From positions 1 through 14,706 of the forward strand of contig CAYMLL010000198.1 of NCBI GenBank assembly GCA_964390645.1: a stretch of 14,706 bases of DNA, written 5' to 3'. The position numbers and the translations under genes were made by a program. This stretch comes from CAYMLL01 sp964390645. GTDB lineage: Bacteria; Planctomycetota; UBA8108. A model generated the notes under the pieces. It was given only the letters and a program-made list of their open reading frames with translations. It was not told the origin of the DNA and made no database searches. The number at the start of each line of letters is the position of its first letter. Positions within the stretch are counted from its first letter, which is position 1. Shown here piece after piece: positions 6,823 to 13,581 of this stretch.

Positions 6823-7898
6823 ATGAAGGCGATCGTCACCGGAGGTGCCGGGTTCATAGGAAGTCATCTCGTCGAGCGTCTCCTCGCTGACGGGCACACG
6901 GTCGAGGTCCTCGACAACTTCTCCACCGGACGCTCCGAGAACCTGGAGCAGCTGTACGTTCGGGACCGGCTCGAGATCACCGAGTGCGACATCACGCGCG
7001 AGCACGAGGTTGCGGCGGGCATCGGCCGCGACGTGAACTGGGTGTTTCACCTCGCGGCGCTCGCGGACATCGTTCCGTCGATGGAGCGTCCGCTCGACTA
7101 CCGCCGCGCCAACGTCGACGGTACCGTGAACGTGCTGGAGGCCGGGGGGCCGCCCGCCCCCGGGCGCGGGGGGGGCACCGCCCCGCGCGCGGGGGGGGNN
7201 NNNNNNNNGCCGGCGTGTCGCGATTCGTCTACGCGGCGTCGTCGTCTTGCTACGGCATTCCGGACGCCTGCCCGACGCCCGAGACTGCTGATATCCGGCC
7301 TCAGTATCCCTACGCGTTGACGAAACGCCTCGGTGAGGAGTGTGTGCTTCACTGGGCGCAGGTATACGGTCTGCCGGTCGTCTCGCTGCGGCTCTTCAAC
7401 GTCTACGGACCGCGCTCGCGGACGTCGGGGACCTACGGCGCGGTCTTCGGCGTGTTCCTGAGGCAGAAGATCGCGAGGGAGCCCTTCACCGTCGTCGGTG
7501 ATGGAACACAGACGCGCGACTTCACCTTCGTCACCGATGTCGCGAATGCCTTCGTCGCCGCCGCGGAATCGAGCGTTGTGGGAGAGGTGCTCAACGTCGG
7601 CAGCGGGCACGATCACAGCATCAACCGCCTGGTCGAGCTGCTGGGCGGCGACAAGGTGCATATCCCGAAGCGCCCCGGGGAGCCCGACCGGACCCTCGCG
7701 GACACCGAGAGGATACACGAACGTCTCGCGTGGAAGCCGAGGGTGAGCTTCGAGGATGGAGTGGCGACGATGCTGGAGCAAATCGGCTACTGGCGCGACG
7801 CGCCCCTGTGGACACCGGAGAGAATCGAGGACGCGACACGTGACTGGTTCCGCTATCTCGACAGGGACCGTGAGGAAGCGCTCACGGCCGGCGCCTGA
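6823..7898 (+). CDS. NAD-dependent nucleotide-sugar epimerase/dehydratase (extended SDR), interrupted by an assembly gap
   Basis: The N-terminal part, residues 1-107, reads in frame from ATG 6823 to 7143: TGGAGFIG (6-13) binds NAD, Asp31 in VEVLDNFSTG follows the second strand, and VFHLAALADI is typical. The C-terminal part resumes at 7209 in another frame with AGVSRFVYAASSSCYG, the catalytic YALTK, RLFNVYGPRS, RDFTFVTDV and EVLNVGSG, and ends with WTPERIEDATRDWFRYL. Between NVLEA and AGVSRF, SDRs of this type normally have only a few residues, so the 55 nt of G/C-rich sequence and 10 Ns in between are extra and break the frame. The true protein is probably about 340 residues and intact. GGAG (6816-6819) precedes the start. 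It probably acts on the same nucleotide-sugar as its overlapping neighbour, the kinase fusion; epimerase versus dehydratase is unresolved. Confidence 0.8.
7144..7208. other. Assembly gap (10 N) with an adjoining low-complexity G/C tract
   Basis: Bases 7199-7208 are N. The 55 bases before them (7144-7198) are G or C except for one A at 7177, contain no T, and include several runs of six to eight G. The coding sequence is normal up to 7143 and again from 7209. The tract therefore looks like erroneous contig-end sequence or G-run miscalls rather than genomic DNA. Confidence 0.85.
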
Positions 7899-9405
7899 GC
7901 GACTTTCGAAGATCGACGGCAACCTGGACGCACTTGCCGAGTACGTCGTCAAGACGCGGGAGTCAGGGCTGCGTGTCGCACACTGCCACGGTGTGTTCGA
8001 CGTGCTGCACCCCGGAGTCGTCCGCACGCTGGAGAACCTGAAGCGTGGCGCGGACCGTCTCGTCGTCACGGTCGTGGATGATGCCCGCTTCGCGAAGGGG
8101 CCCGAGTCGCCGGCGTTCAATCAGCGCCTGCGCGCCGAGTCGGTCGCCGCTCTGGGGGATGTGGATCGAGTCGCGGTCTCGAGGCTCGAGTCGTCCTTCG
8201 CCATCGTCGACGCTCTGCGGCCCGACACGTTCACCGCCGCTTGCGACCTGCGACGTATCGAACGCAGCACACCGGACGAGGGGGCGTTCCGGGCTCTCGG
8301 CGTCGACGTGCTGGGCAACACCGACCTTGCCGCCGACTCGCCGAAGGAGCTCAACAGCCTGTTCGGCGTCTTTCGCCCGGAGGCCGAAGAGTACCTGCAG
8401 TCGATCCGTGACGGGTACGATGTGTCCGATATCGTCGACAGGCTCGAGGCCCTGCGGTCGCTGAGGGTACTGGTGATCGGGGACGTGATCCTCGACGAGT
8501 ACCACTACTGCAAGGCCATCGGCAAGTCGTCGAAATCGGCCACTCTCACCGCTCGGTACCTGTCGGGTGAGCGTCACGCGGGAGGTGTGCTCGCGGTCGC
8601 GAATCACGTCGCCGGCTTCGCGAGCAACGTGCGGATGTTGACCTTCTCGGGGACGCCGCGTTCGGACGAGGCATTCGTGATCGCTCACCTGAAGCCGAAC
8701 GTCACGCCCCGGCTTGTCCCGGATTCCGGTCGCACCACGGTCGTCAAGCGCCGCTACGTCGACCCCTTCCAGCTCTCGAAGATGTTCGAGGTCATGTGGG
8801 TCGACGAGGAGCCTCCACCGCACGAGACGGAAGCCCGGCTCAACGAAGAGCTCCCCGCGCTTGTCGACGACTGTGACCTCGTTCTCGTCTGCGACTTCGG
8901 TCACGGGACGATCGGCCGGCGCACGATCGACTGGCTGACGGTCAACGCGCCCTACCTGGCGGTCAACACGCAGACGAACAGCGCCAACCACGGCTTCAAC
9001 CTTGTCACCAAGTATCCGCGGGCCGACTACATCTGCGTTGATGAGCAGGAGCTGCGCCTGGCGCATCGCGAGCGATCGGTCGAGATCGACAGCCTCCTCG
9101 AGACCACGGCGCGCGAGGCCGGGTGCCGGAACGCGACCGTGACCCTCGGGGACCGTGGATCGTTGACCTGGTCGGCCGACCGCGGCTCCGTGCACGCGCC
9201 GGTGCTGTCGACCAATGTCGTCGACTCCGTCGGCGCTGGAGACGCCTACCTCTCCGTGACGTCGCTGTGCTCGTGCGTCGGCTGGGAGCCCGAGCTGCTG
9301 GGATTCATCGGCAACAGTGTCGGGGCGCTGGCCGTACATATCGTCGGCAACCGTGAGTCGATCGAGCGCGACAGCCTCGTCCGTTACGTCGAGTCGCTGC
9401 TGTGA
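7870..9405 (+). CDS. Cytidylyltransferase-like / PfkB carbohydrate kinase fusion (HldE-like, reversed domain order)
   Basis: About 511 residues in two domains. Residues 35-165 resemble a nucleotidyltransferase: VAHCHGVFDVLHPGV (36-50) aligns with the GxFDxxHxGH signature, but the second His is Val50. The usual VKGxDY-like site reads TAACDLR (122-128), and the ISSTxxR position reads DSPKELN. Residues 198-511 are a PfkB/ribokinase domain: VLVIGDVILDEYHY, the AGGVLAVANHVAGF substrate segment, LVCDFGHG, AVNTQTNS, and VGAGDAY with catalytic Asp458 intact. HldE has kinase first and nucleotidyltransferase second, so the order is swapped here. A sugar kinase role, perhaps on a heptose phosphate, is likely; nucleotidyl transfer is doubtful. 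GTG 7870 overlaps the SDR gene by 29 nt. GTG 7840 is also in frame and has GAGG 9 nt upstream, so the start is uncertain. Confidence 0.8.
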   Translation: MRKRSRPAPERLSKIDGNLDALAEYVVKTRESGLRVAHCHGVFDVLHPGVVRTLENLKRGADRLVVTVVDDARFAKGPESPAFNQRLRAESVAALGDVDRVAVSRLESSFAIVDALRPDTFTAACDLRRIERSTPDEGAFRALGVDVLGNTDLAADSPKELNSLFGVFRPEAEEYLQSIRDGYDVSDIVDRLEALRSLRVLVIGDVILDEYHYCKAIGKSSKSATLTARYLSGERHAGGVLAVANHVAGFASNVRMLTFSGTPRSDEAFVIAHLKPNVTPRLVPDSGRTTVVKRRYVDPFQLSKMFEVMWVDEEPPPHETEARLNEELPALVDDCDLVLVCDFGHGTIGRRTIDWLTVNAPYLAVNTQTNSANHGFNLVTKYPRADYICVDEQELRLAHRERSVEIDSLLETTAREAGCRNATVTLGDRGSLTWSADRGSVHAPVLSTNVVDSVGAGDAYLSVTSLCSCVGWEPELLGFIGNSVGALAVHIVGNRESIERDSLVRYVESLL

Positions 9406-9726
9406 TCGGTGTTCTTCTGCTGACGGCGAGCGGTGTCGGCCACATCCCACGTCGGATCCGTCAGCTCCGCGGGTAGTGACCGGCCTCCTTCCACGGCAGC
9501 GACTGCCACCATCGCGCGGTTCCCCGTGTGCCTCGAGTCACGCCGGTGCCCGGGTGCCTCGAAGCGTCCGGTACCCGCTTCGGCCGGCGTCGAACCGGGG
9601 TGGATTCCGGAGGGGCCGTCCTTTCACCGACCGACTCTCGCTTGATCTCGCGCCCGTCGTCCGCGACAGTGGTGGCCTGGCGACGCTCGGCGTCGCTCCG
9701 ATCACCCGCACTGGAAGACACCTGCC
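9406..9726. other. 321-nt intergenic region
   Basis: No gene is supported here on either strand; the short open frames have no recognisable protein character. It separates the polysaccharide locus from the propeller/glycolate oxidase group and should hold the end of one transcript and the promoter of the next. It contains a nested inverted repeat at 9540-9590 and a small hairpin at 9680-9696 (GCGACG, five-base loop, CGTCGC). No sigma-70-like promoter or T-tract terminator is clear. Confidence 0.6.
9540..9590 (+). other. Nested inverted repeat (possible U-less terminator or leader structure)
   Basis: An outer stem ACGCCGG (9540-9546) pairs with CCGGCGT (9584-9590). An inner stem CGAAGCG (9560-9566) pairs with CGCTTCG (9576-9582) around a 9-nt loop containing GGTACC. 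A 13-nt 5' internal loop (9547-9559) and one bulged G at 9583 separate the stems. All 14 pairs are Watson-Crick. No T-run follows, so function is unproven. Confidence 0.4.
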
Positions 9727-11004
9727 ATGATCCGTTCCCCGATTCTCGCGGTCGCGATCCTGCCGCTGACGTCCCTTTCCCTGGAGGCCGAGAACTGGCC
9801 GAGCTGGCGTGGCCCGCGTCGTGATGGGACCAGCGCGGAGTCCGTCGCAACCAGCTGGAGTCCCGGGAAGAACGTCCGCTGGCGCCTCGCGCTTCCCGGC
9901 GCGTCGGGCGCCACGCCGGTGATCTGGGGAGAGAGGATTTTCCTGACCTCGGTCGAGGGCAAGGATCTCGTTCTCATCTGTGTGTCGACCGAGGGCAAGC
10001 AGCTGTGGAAGCAGGTCGTCTCGACGGGCAACAGGAACGTCCGTGGCGACGAGGGAAACTACGCGTCCCCTTCTCCCTGTACCGACGGCGAGCACGTCTG
10101 GAGCTTCATGGCTGACGGGGCGCTCGCCTGCTACGACCTCGACGGCCACGAGAAGTGGAGCACGAATCTCCAGGAGCGTTACGGCAAGTTCCAGATCCAG
10201 TTCGGGCTGTCCTCCACTCCGGTGCTCGACGGCGATCGCCTCTACTTTCAGCTCATCCACGGCAAGTGGAGCAAGACACCGAGCAGGGGCCAGGTCGTTG
10301 CGCTCGACAAGACGACCGGCAAGGAAGTCTGGAGGCAAGTGCGATCCACGGACGCGATCGACGAATGCAAGCACTCCTACGCGTCGCCCATCCTCTACCG
10401 AGATGGGAAGCACGAGTTTCTCGTCACGCACGGCGCCGACTGGGTCATCGCTCACCGTCTGAAGGACGGCAAGGAGCTGTGGCGTTGCGGAAACCTCAAC
10501 GTCAAGAGCAACTACAACAACACGCTGCGCTTCGTCGCGTCGCCCGTGGCGGCCGAGGGCATGATCGTCGTACCTACCGCGAAGGGGCGCAAGGTCGTCG
10601 CACTCGATCCGGGAGGCAAGGGCGACGTGTCCAGGTCGATTCGCTGGGAGCTGCCTCGAGACACTCCGGACGTACCTTCGCCGCTCGTTCGCGATGGCAT
10701 CGCCTACCTCTGCCGCGAGAACGGCGTGCTCATGGCGCTCGATGCGAAATCCGGCGACAGGATCTACCAGGAGCGTGCTGTGCCGGATCGTTACCGGGCC
10801 TCACCGGTCTGGGCCGACGGCAGGGTCTACCTGACGGCCCGCAAGGGCAAGATCACGGTCGTCAAGGCCGGTCGGGAGTTCGAGATCCTGGCGACCAATG
10901 ACCTCGGCGAGGGAATGTCCGCGTCGCCGGCGATCTCGAACGGCGTGCTCTACCTGCGCACGCAGAAGGCGCTCTGGGCCATCGCCGAGCAGTCCTCCGA
11001 GTAG
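9727..11004 (+). CDS. Secreted PQQ-like/BamB-like beta-propeller protein
   Basis: A 425-residue protein with an N-terminal signal peptide (MIRSPILAVAILPLTSLSLEA, cleavage probably after Ala21) and no lipobox cysteine, so soluble periplasmic location is predicted. The mature start NWPSWRGPRRDGTSAES is characteristic of PQQ-binding-like repeat proteins. Repeats built on A-x-D-x-x-T/S-G-x-x-x-W recur: YDLDGHEKWSTNL, VALDKTTGKEVWRQV, HRLKDGKELWRCG, MALDAKSGDRIYQE, each followed by a SSPV or ASPI strand. This indicates a seven- or eight-bladed propeller. No quinoprotein dehydrogenase catalytic domain or haem site is visible, so it is not assigned as an enzyme. BamB of E. coli is a lipoprotein scaffold of similar fold, but function need not be shared. 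GGAAG lies 9 nt before ATG 9727. glcD follows after 16 nt, so the two are possibly one operon. Confidence 0.75.
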   Translation: MIRSPILAVAILPLTSLSLEAENWPSWRGPRRDGTSAESVATSWSPGKNVRWRLALPGASGATPVIWGERIFLTSVEGKDLVLICVSTEGKQLWKQVVSTGNRNVRGDEGNYASPSPCTDGEHVWSFMADGALACYDLDGHEKWSTNLQERYGKFQIQFGLSSTPVLDGDRLYFQLIHGKWSKTPSRGQVVALDKTTGKEVWRQVRSTDAIDECKHSYASPILYRDGKHEFLVTHGADWVIAHRLKDGKELWRCGNLNVKSNYNNTLRFVASPVAAEGMIVVPTAKGRKVVALDPGGKGDVSRSIRWELPRDTPDVPSPLVRDGIAYLCRENGVLMALDAKSGDRIYQERAVPDRYRASPVWADGRVYLTARKGKITVVKAGREFEILATNDLGEGMSASPAISNGVLYLRTQKALWAIAEQSSE

Positions 11005-11020
11005 TCTTCCGCGGAGAGCA

Positions 11021-12466
11021 GTGATCTCCGGTCTTCTCCACGATCTCAGCCGTTTCTTTCCGTCCTCGCGCCTGCTCACCGGCCAGGCGCAGCTCGCGCC
11101 GTACGAGTCCGACGCGCTGACCGCGTTTCGTGCGCGCCCCCGGGCCGTCGTGCTCGCCGAGGGTGCGGACGACGTTGTCGAGACGGTGCGCGCCTGCTAT
11201 CGGCACACCGTGCCCTTCGTGGTCCGGGGCAGCGGCACCAGCCTGTCCGGTGGCTCGCTGCCGATCGAGGACGGCGTCGTCATCGCGGTGAACCGCCTCG
11301 ACCGTATCCTGAAGGTCGATCCGTGCGAGCGCATCGCTGTCGTCGAGCCCGGAGTCGTGAACCTGAGGGTCTCGGAGGCGGCCGCGCCGCACGGGCTCCA
11401 CTACTCACCCGATCCGTCGAGCCAGTCGATCTGCACGATCGGTGGCAACGTCGCGTTCAACTCGGGCGGCGCGCACTGTCTCAAGTACGGCATGACCGCC
11501 AATCACGTGCTCGCGATGCGCGTCGTGCTGGCAGACGGCGAGATCGTCGAGGTCGGCCAGCCAGGCGTCGAGTCGGTCGGACCGGATCTCGCCGGCTTCT
11601 TCGTTGGCTCCGAGGGGCTCTTCGGCGTCGCTCTGGAGATCACGCTCCGTCTCCTTCCGCGCCCGGCGATGTACCGGACCGTGCTCGCGGCCTACGACTC
11701 GCTCCAGAAGGCGGGGGAGGCGGTCTCCAGCGTGGTTGCATCCGGGCTGCTGCCGGGAGCCATGGAGATCATGGACCGGCTGGCGATCGAGGCGGCGGAG
11801 GCGGCCGTGGGAGCCGGCTATCCGCGCGATGCCGGGGCCGTGCTGATCGTCGAGCTCGAGGGCCCCGTGGAAGAGGTCGAGGCCGAGGATGTGGAGCTGA
11901 TGCGCGTGATCGCGGAGTCCGGCGCCTACGAGGTCCGTGTCGCCGGGGATGACGCGGAGCGACTGAGGATCTGGAAGGGGCGCAAGAGCGCGTTCTCGGC
12001 GGTGGGGCGCCTGAGCCCCGACTTCATCGTGCAGGATGGCGTTGTCCCGCGCGGACGGCTCGGCGAGGCTCTGGCGGAGATCGGCCGGCTCGCCGAGCAG
12101 CACGGCCTGAGGGTCGCGAACGTCTTCCACGCGGGTGACGGCAATCTCCATCCGCTGATCCTCTATGACGGACGACGCAGCGGAGAGCTCGAGCGTGCCG
12201 AGGAGCTCGCCGGCGAGATCCTCCGTCTCTGCGTCGGGCTCGGTGGGTCGATCACCGGCGAGCACGGTGTCGGCATGGAGAAGATCGCCTACATGACCGA
12301 CATGTTCACGGAGGTCGAGATCGAGACGATGCGACGCGTGCGACGCGCCTTCGACCCGTGCGAGCTGTCGAATCGCGGCAAGATGCTGCCGGGGGCAGAG
12401 CCGCCCGCGCTGCGATTCAGCGGTCTGCATCCTCTCGAGCGAGACGGCAAGATCAGTCGCGAGTGA
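11021..12466 (+). CDS. glcD: Glycolate oxidase subunit GlcD (FAD-linked oxidase)
   Basis: A 481-residue flavoprotein close in length to E. coli GlcD (499). The PCMH-type FAD-binding domain shows PFVVRGSGTSLSGGSLPIED (65-84), VEPGVVNLRVSEAAAPHGL, and PDPSSQSICTIGGNVAFNSG (130-149) followed by GAHCLKYGM. The C-terminal FAD-oxidase domain carries VFHAGDGNLHP (368-378) and GEHGVGMEK (413-421), the substrate and metal-binding motifs of the GlcD/D-lactate dehydrogenase family. It oxidises glycolate to glyoxylate and passes electrons through GlcE and GlcF to the membrane quinone pool. GTG 11021 is chosen because GGAG (11013-11016) precedes it and it lies just after the propeller gene stop; longer frames upstream overlap that gene. 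glcE begins 6 nt after the stop. The GlcE/GlcF neighbours favour glycolate over D-lactate as substrate. Confidence 0.92.
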   Translation: MISGLLHDLSRFFPSSRLLTGQAQLAPYESDALTAFRARPRAVVLAEGADDVVETVRACYRHTVPFVVRGSGTSLSGGSLPIEDGVVIAVNRLDRILKVDPCERIAVVEPGVVNLRVSEAAAPHGLHYSPDPSSQSICTIGGNVAFNSGGAHCLKYGMTANHVLAMRVVLADGEIVEVGQPGVESVGPDLAGFFVGSEGLFGVALEITLRLLPRPAMYRTVLAAYDSLQKAGEAVSSVVASGLLPGAMEIMDRLAIEAAEAAVGAGYPRDAGAVLIVELEGPVEEVEAEDVELMRVIAESGAYEVRVAGDDAERLRIWKGRKSAFSAVGRLSPDFIVQDGVVPRGRLGEALAEIGRLAEQHGLRVANVFHAGDGNLHPLILYDGRRSGELERAEELAGEILRLCVGLGGSITGEHGVGMEKIAYMTDMFTEVEIETMRRVRRAFDPCELSNRGKMLPGAEPPALRFSGLHPLERDGKISRE

Positions 12467-12472
12467 AGCCGG

Positions 12473-13579
12473 ATGAGCGAGACCTTGCTGAGCCCGGAGA
12501 GCCTCGAGGAGCTGCCCGAAGCGGTGCGGTCGGCGGATCGAGTCCGTCCGCGCGGAGGCGGCACGAAGCCCGCCCTGTCGTCGTGTGCCGACGGCGCCTC
12601 CACCCTGGAGATGGGCGGCCTCAACGGTGTCGTCGAGTACGATCCCGGTGAGTACACCTTCACCGCCCTCGCCGGCACGACCCTGCGTGAGGTCGAGGAG
12701 CTGCTCGCTGGGAACGGCCAGCACCTGCCTTTCGATCCGCCGCTCGCGTCGGACGGCGCCACGCTCGGCGGCACCACCGCCGCGGGACTCAGCGGACCGG
12801 GTCGGCAGCGATTCGGCGGCCTGCGTGACTTCCTGATCGGCGTGCGCTTCGTCGATGGCGACGGACGTCTGATCCGCGGCGGCGGCAAGGTCGTCAAGAA
12901 TGCCGCGGGCTTCGACTTCCCCAAGCTGCTCGTCGGCAGTCTCGGCGAGCTTGGTGTCCTCGCGGAGTTGACGTTCAAGGTCTTTCCCCGGCGCGGAATC
13001 ACACGTTCAGTGATCGCCGAGGTGGGAGATCTGGGCACCGGGCTCGACGTGGTCGCGTCGATCGCCTCGTCGAGTCTCGAGCCGCTGTCGCTGGAGCTGG
13101 TCCCGCCGGGACGAGTCGAGGTTCGGGTTCGCGGCTCGGAGTCTGCGCTCGACGCTCGTCTTGCCGGCGTACGACAGAGGCTCGGCGTGGAGAGCGAGAC
13201 CATCGACGACGACCATCGATTCTGGAGTGATGTCCGGGACTTTCGCTGGTGTCCGGACGACTGCGCGCTGGTGAAGGTTCCGACCTCGCATGGCATGATC
13301 GTCGAGCTCGAGGCCCGCATGGCTGCAGCGGATCCGCCCCGGCGCTACGGGGTCGGCGGGAGCGTCGCCTGGATCGGCTGGGCTCGGCCGCTCGCGGACC
13401 TCGAGGAGATCCTCGGCGCGCTGAGGGCGCCGGCGCTGCTCCTGCGCGCGCCGCCGGAGATCGTGCCGTCGGATCTCGCGACGCCCTTGCTGGCGTATCC
13501 GGGGAACGGCTTCCTGGACCGTGTCCGTGGTGTGCTGGACGCACCCGGGCGATTTCGTCGTCGCGAGGGAGGAGCCTGA
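12473..13579 (+). CDS. glcE: Glycolate oxidase FAD-binding subunit GlcE
   Basis: A 368-residue partner of GlcD, similar to E. coli GlcE (350). It has the FAD-binding fold without the GlcD-type C-terminal HAGDGN motif. PRGGGTK (26-32), FDPPLASDGATLGGTTAAGL (87-106) leading into SGPGR, and LRDFLIGVRFVDGDGRLIRG followed by GGKVVKNAAGFDFPKLLVGS and LGELGVLAELTFKVFPR match the GlcE pattern closely. It is needed for glycolate oxidase activity and sits with GlcD at the inner face of the membrane. ATG 12473 is 6 nt after the glcD stop with only a weak upstream purine run, so translation is probably coupled to glcD. Its final codons contain the ribosome-binding site for glcF. There is no sign of truncation. 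Confidence 0.9.
   Translation: MSETLLSPESLEELPEAVRSADRVRPRGGGTKPALSSCADGASTLEMGGLNGVVEYDPGEYTFTALAGTTLREVEELLAGNGQHLPFDPPLASDGATLGGTTAAGLSGPGRQRFGGLRDFLIGVRFVDGDGRLIRGGGKVVKNAAGFDFPKLLVGSLGELGVLAELTFKVFPRRGITRSVIAEVGDLGTGLDVVASIASSSLEPLSLELVPPGRVEVRVRGSESALDARLAGVRQRLGVESETIDDDHRFWSDVRDFRWCPDDCALVKVPTSHGMIVELEARMAAADPPRRYGVGGSVAWIGWARPLADLEEILGALRAPALLLRAPPEIVPSDLATPLLAYPGNGFLDRVRGVLDAPGRFRRREGGA
13566..13574 (+). promoter_or_regulatory. Ribosome-binding site that fixes the glcF start
   Basis: AGGGAGGAG lies within the last codons of glcE and ends 7 nt before GTG 13582. It is one of the best Shine-Dalgarno matches in the window and supports GTG 13582 as the start of glcF. Confidence 0.7.
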
Positions 13580-13581
13580 TC

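Noticed and set aside
7144..7208. True frameshift or pseudogene in the second SDR
   Set aside because: The frame change coincides with Ns and an artefact-like G/C tract, and both halves keep conserved motifs including YALTK.
7963..9450. Minus-strand frame of 495 codons opposite the kinase fusion
   Set aside because: It has no recognisable domain, while the plus-strand frame shows full PfkB motifs.
9640..9668. Sigma-70-like promoter (TTGATC, 17-nt spacer, GACAGT)
   Set aside because: The -10 element is a poor match, and such weak pairs recur by chance.
9680..9696. Hairpin GCGACG-CTCGG-CGTCGC as an operator or terminator
   Set aside because: Six pairs of very common trinucleotides with no T-tract are easily expected by chance at this base composition.
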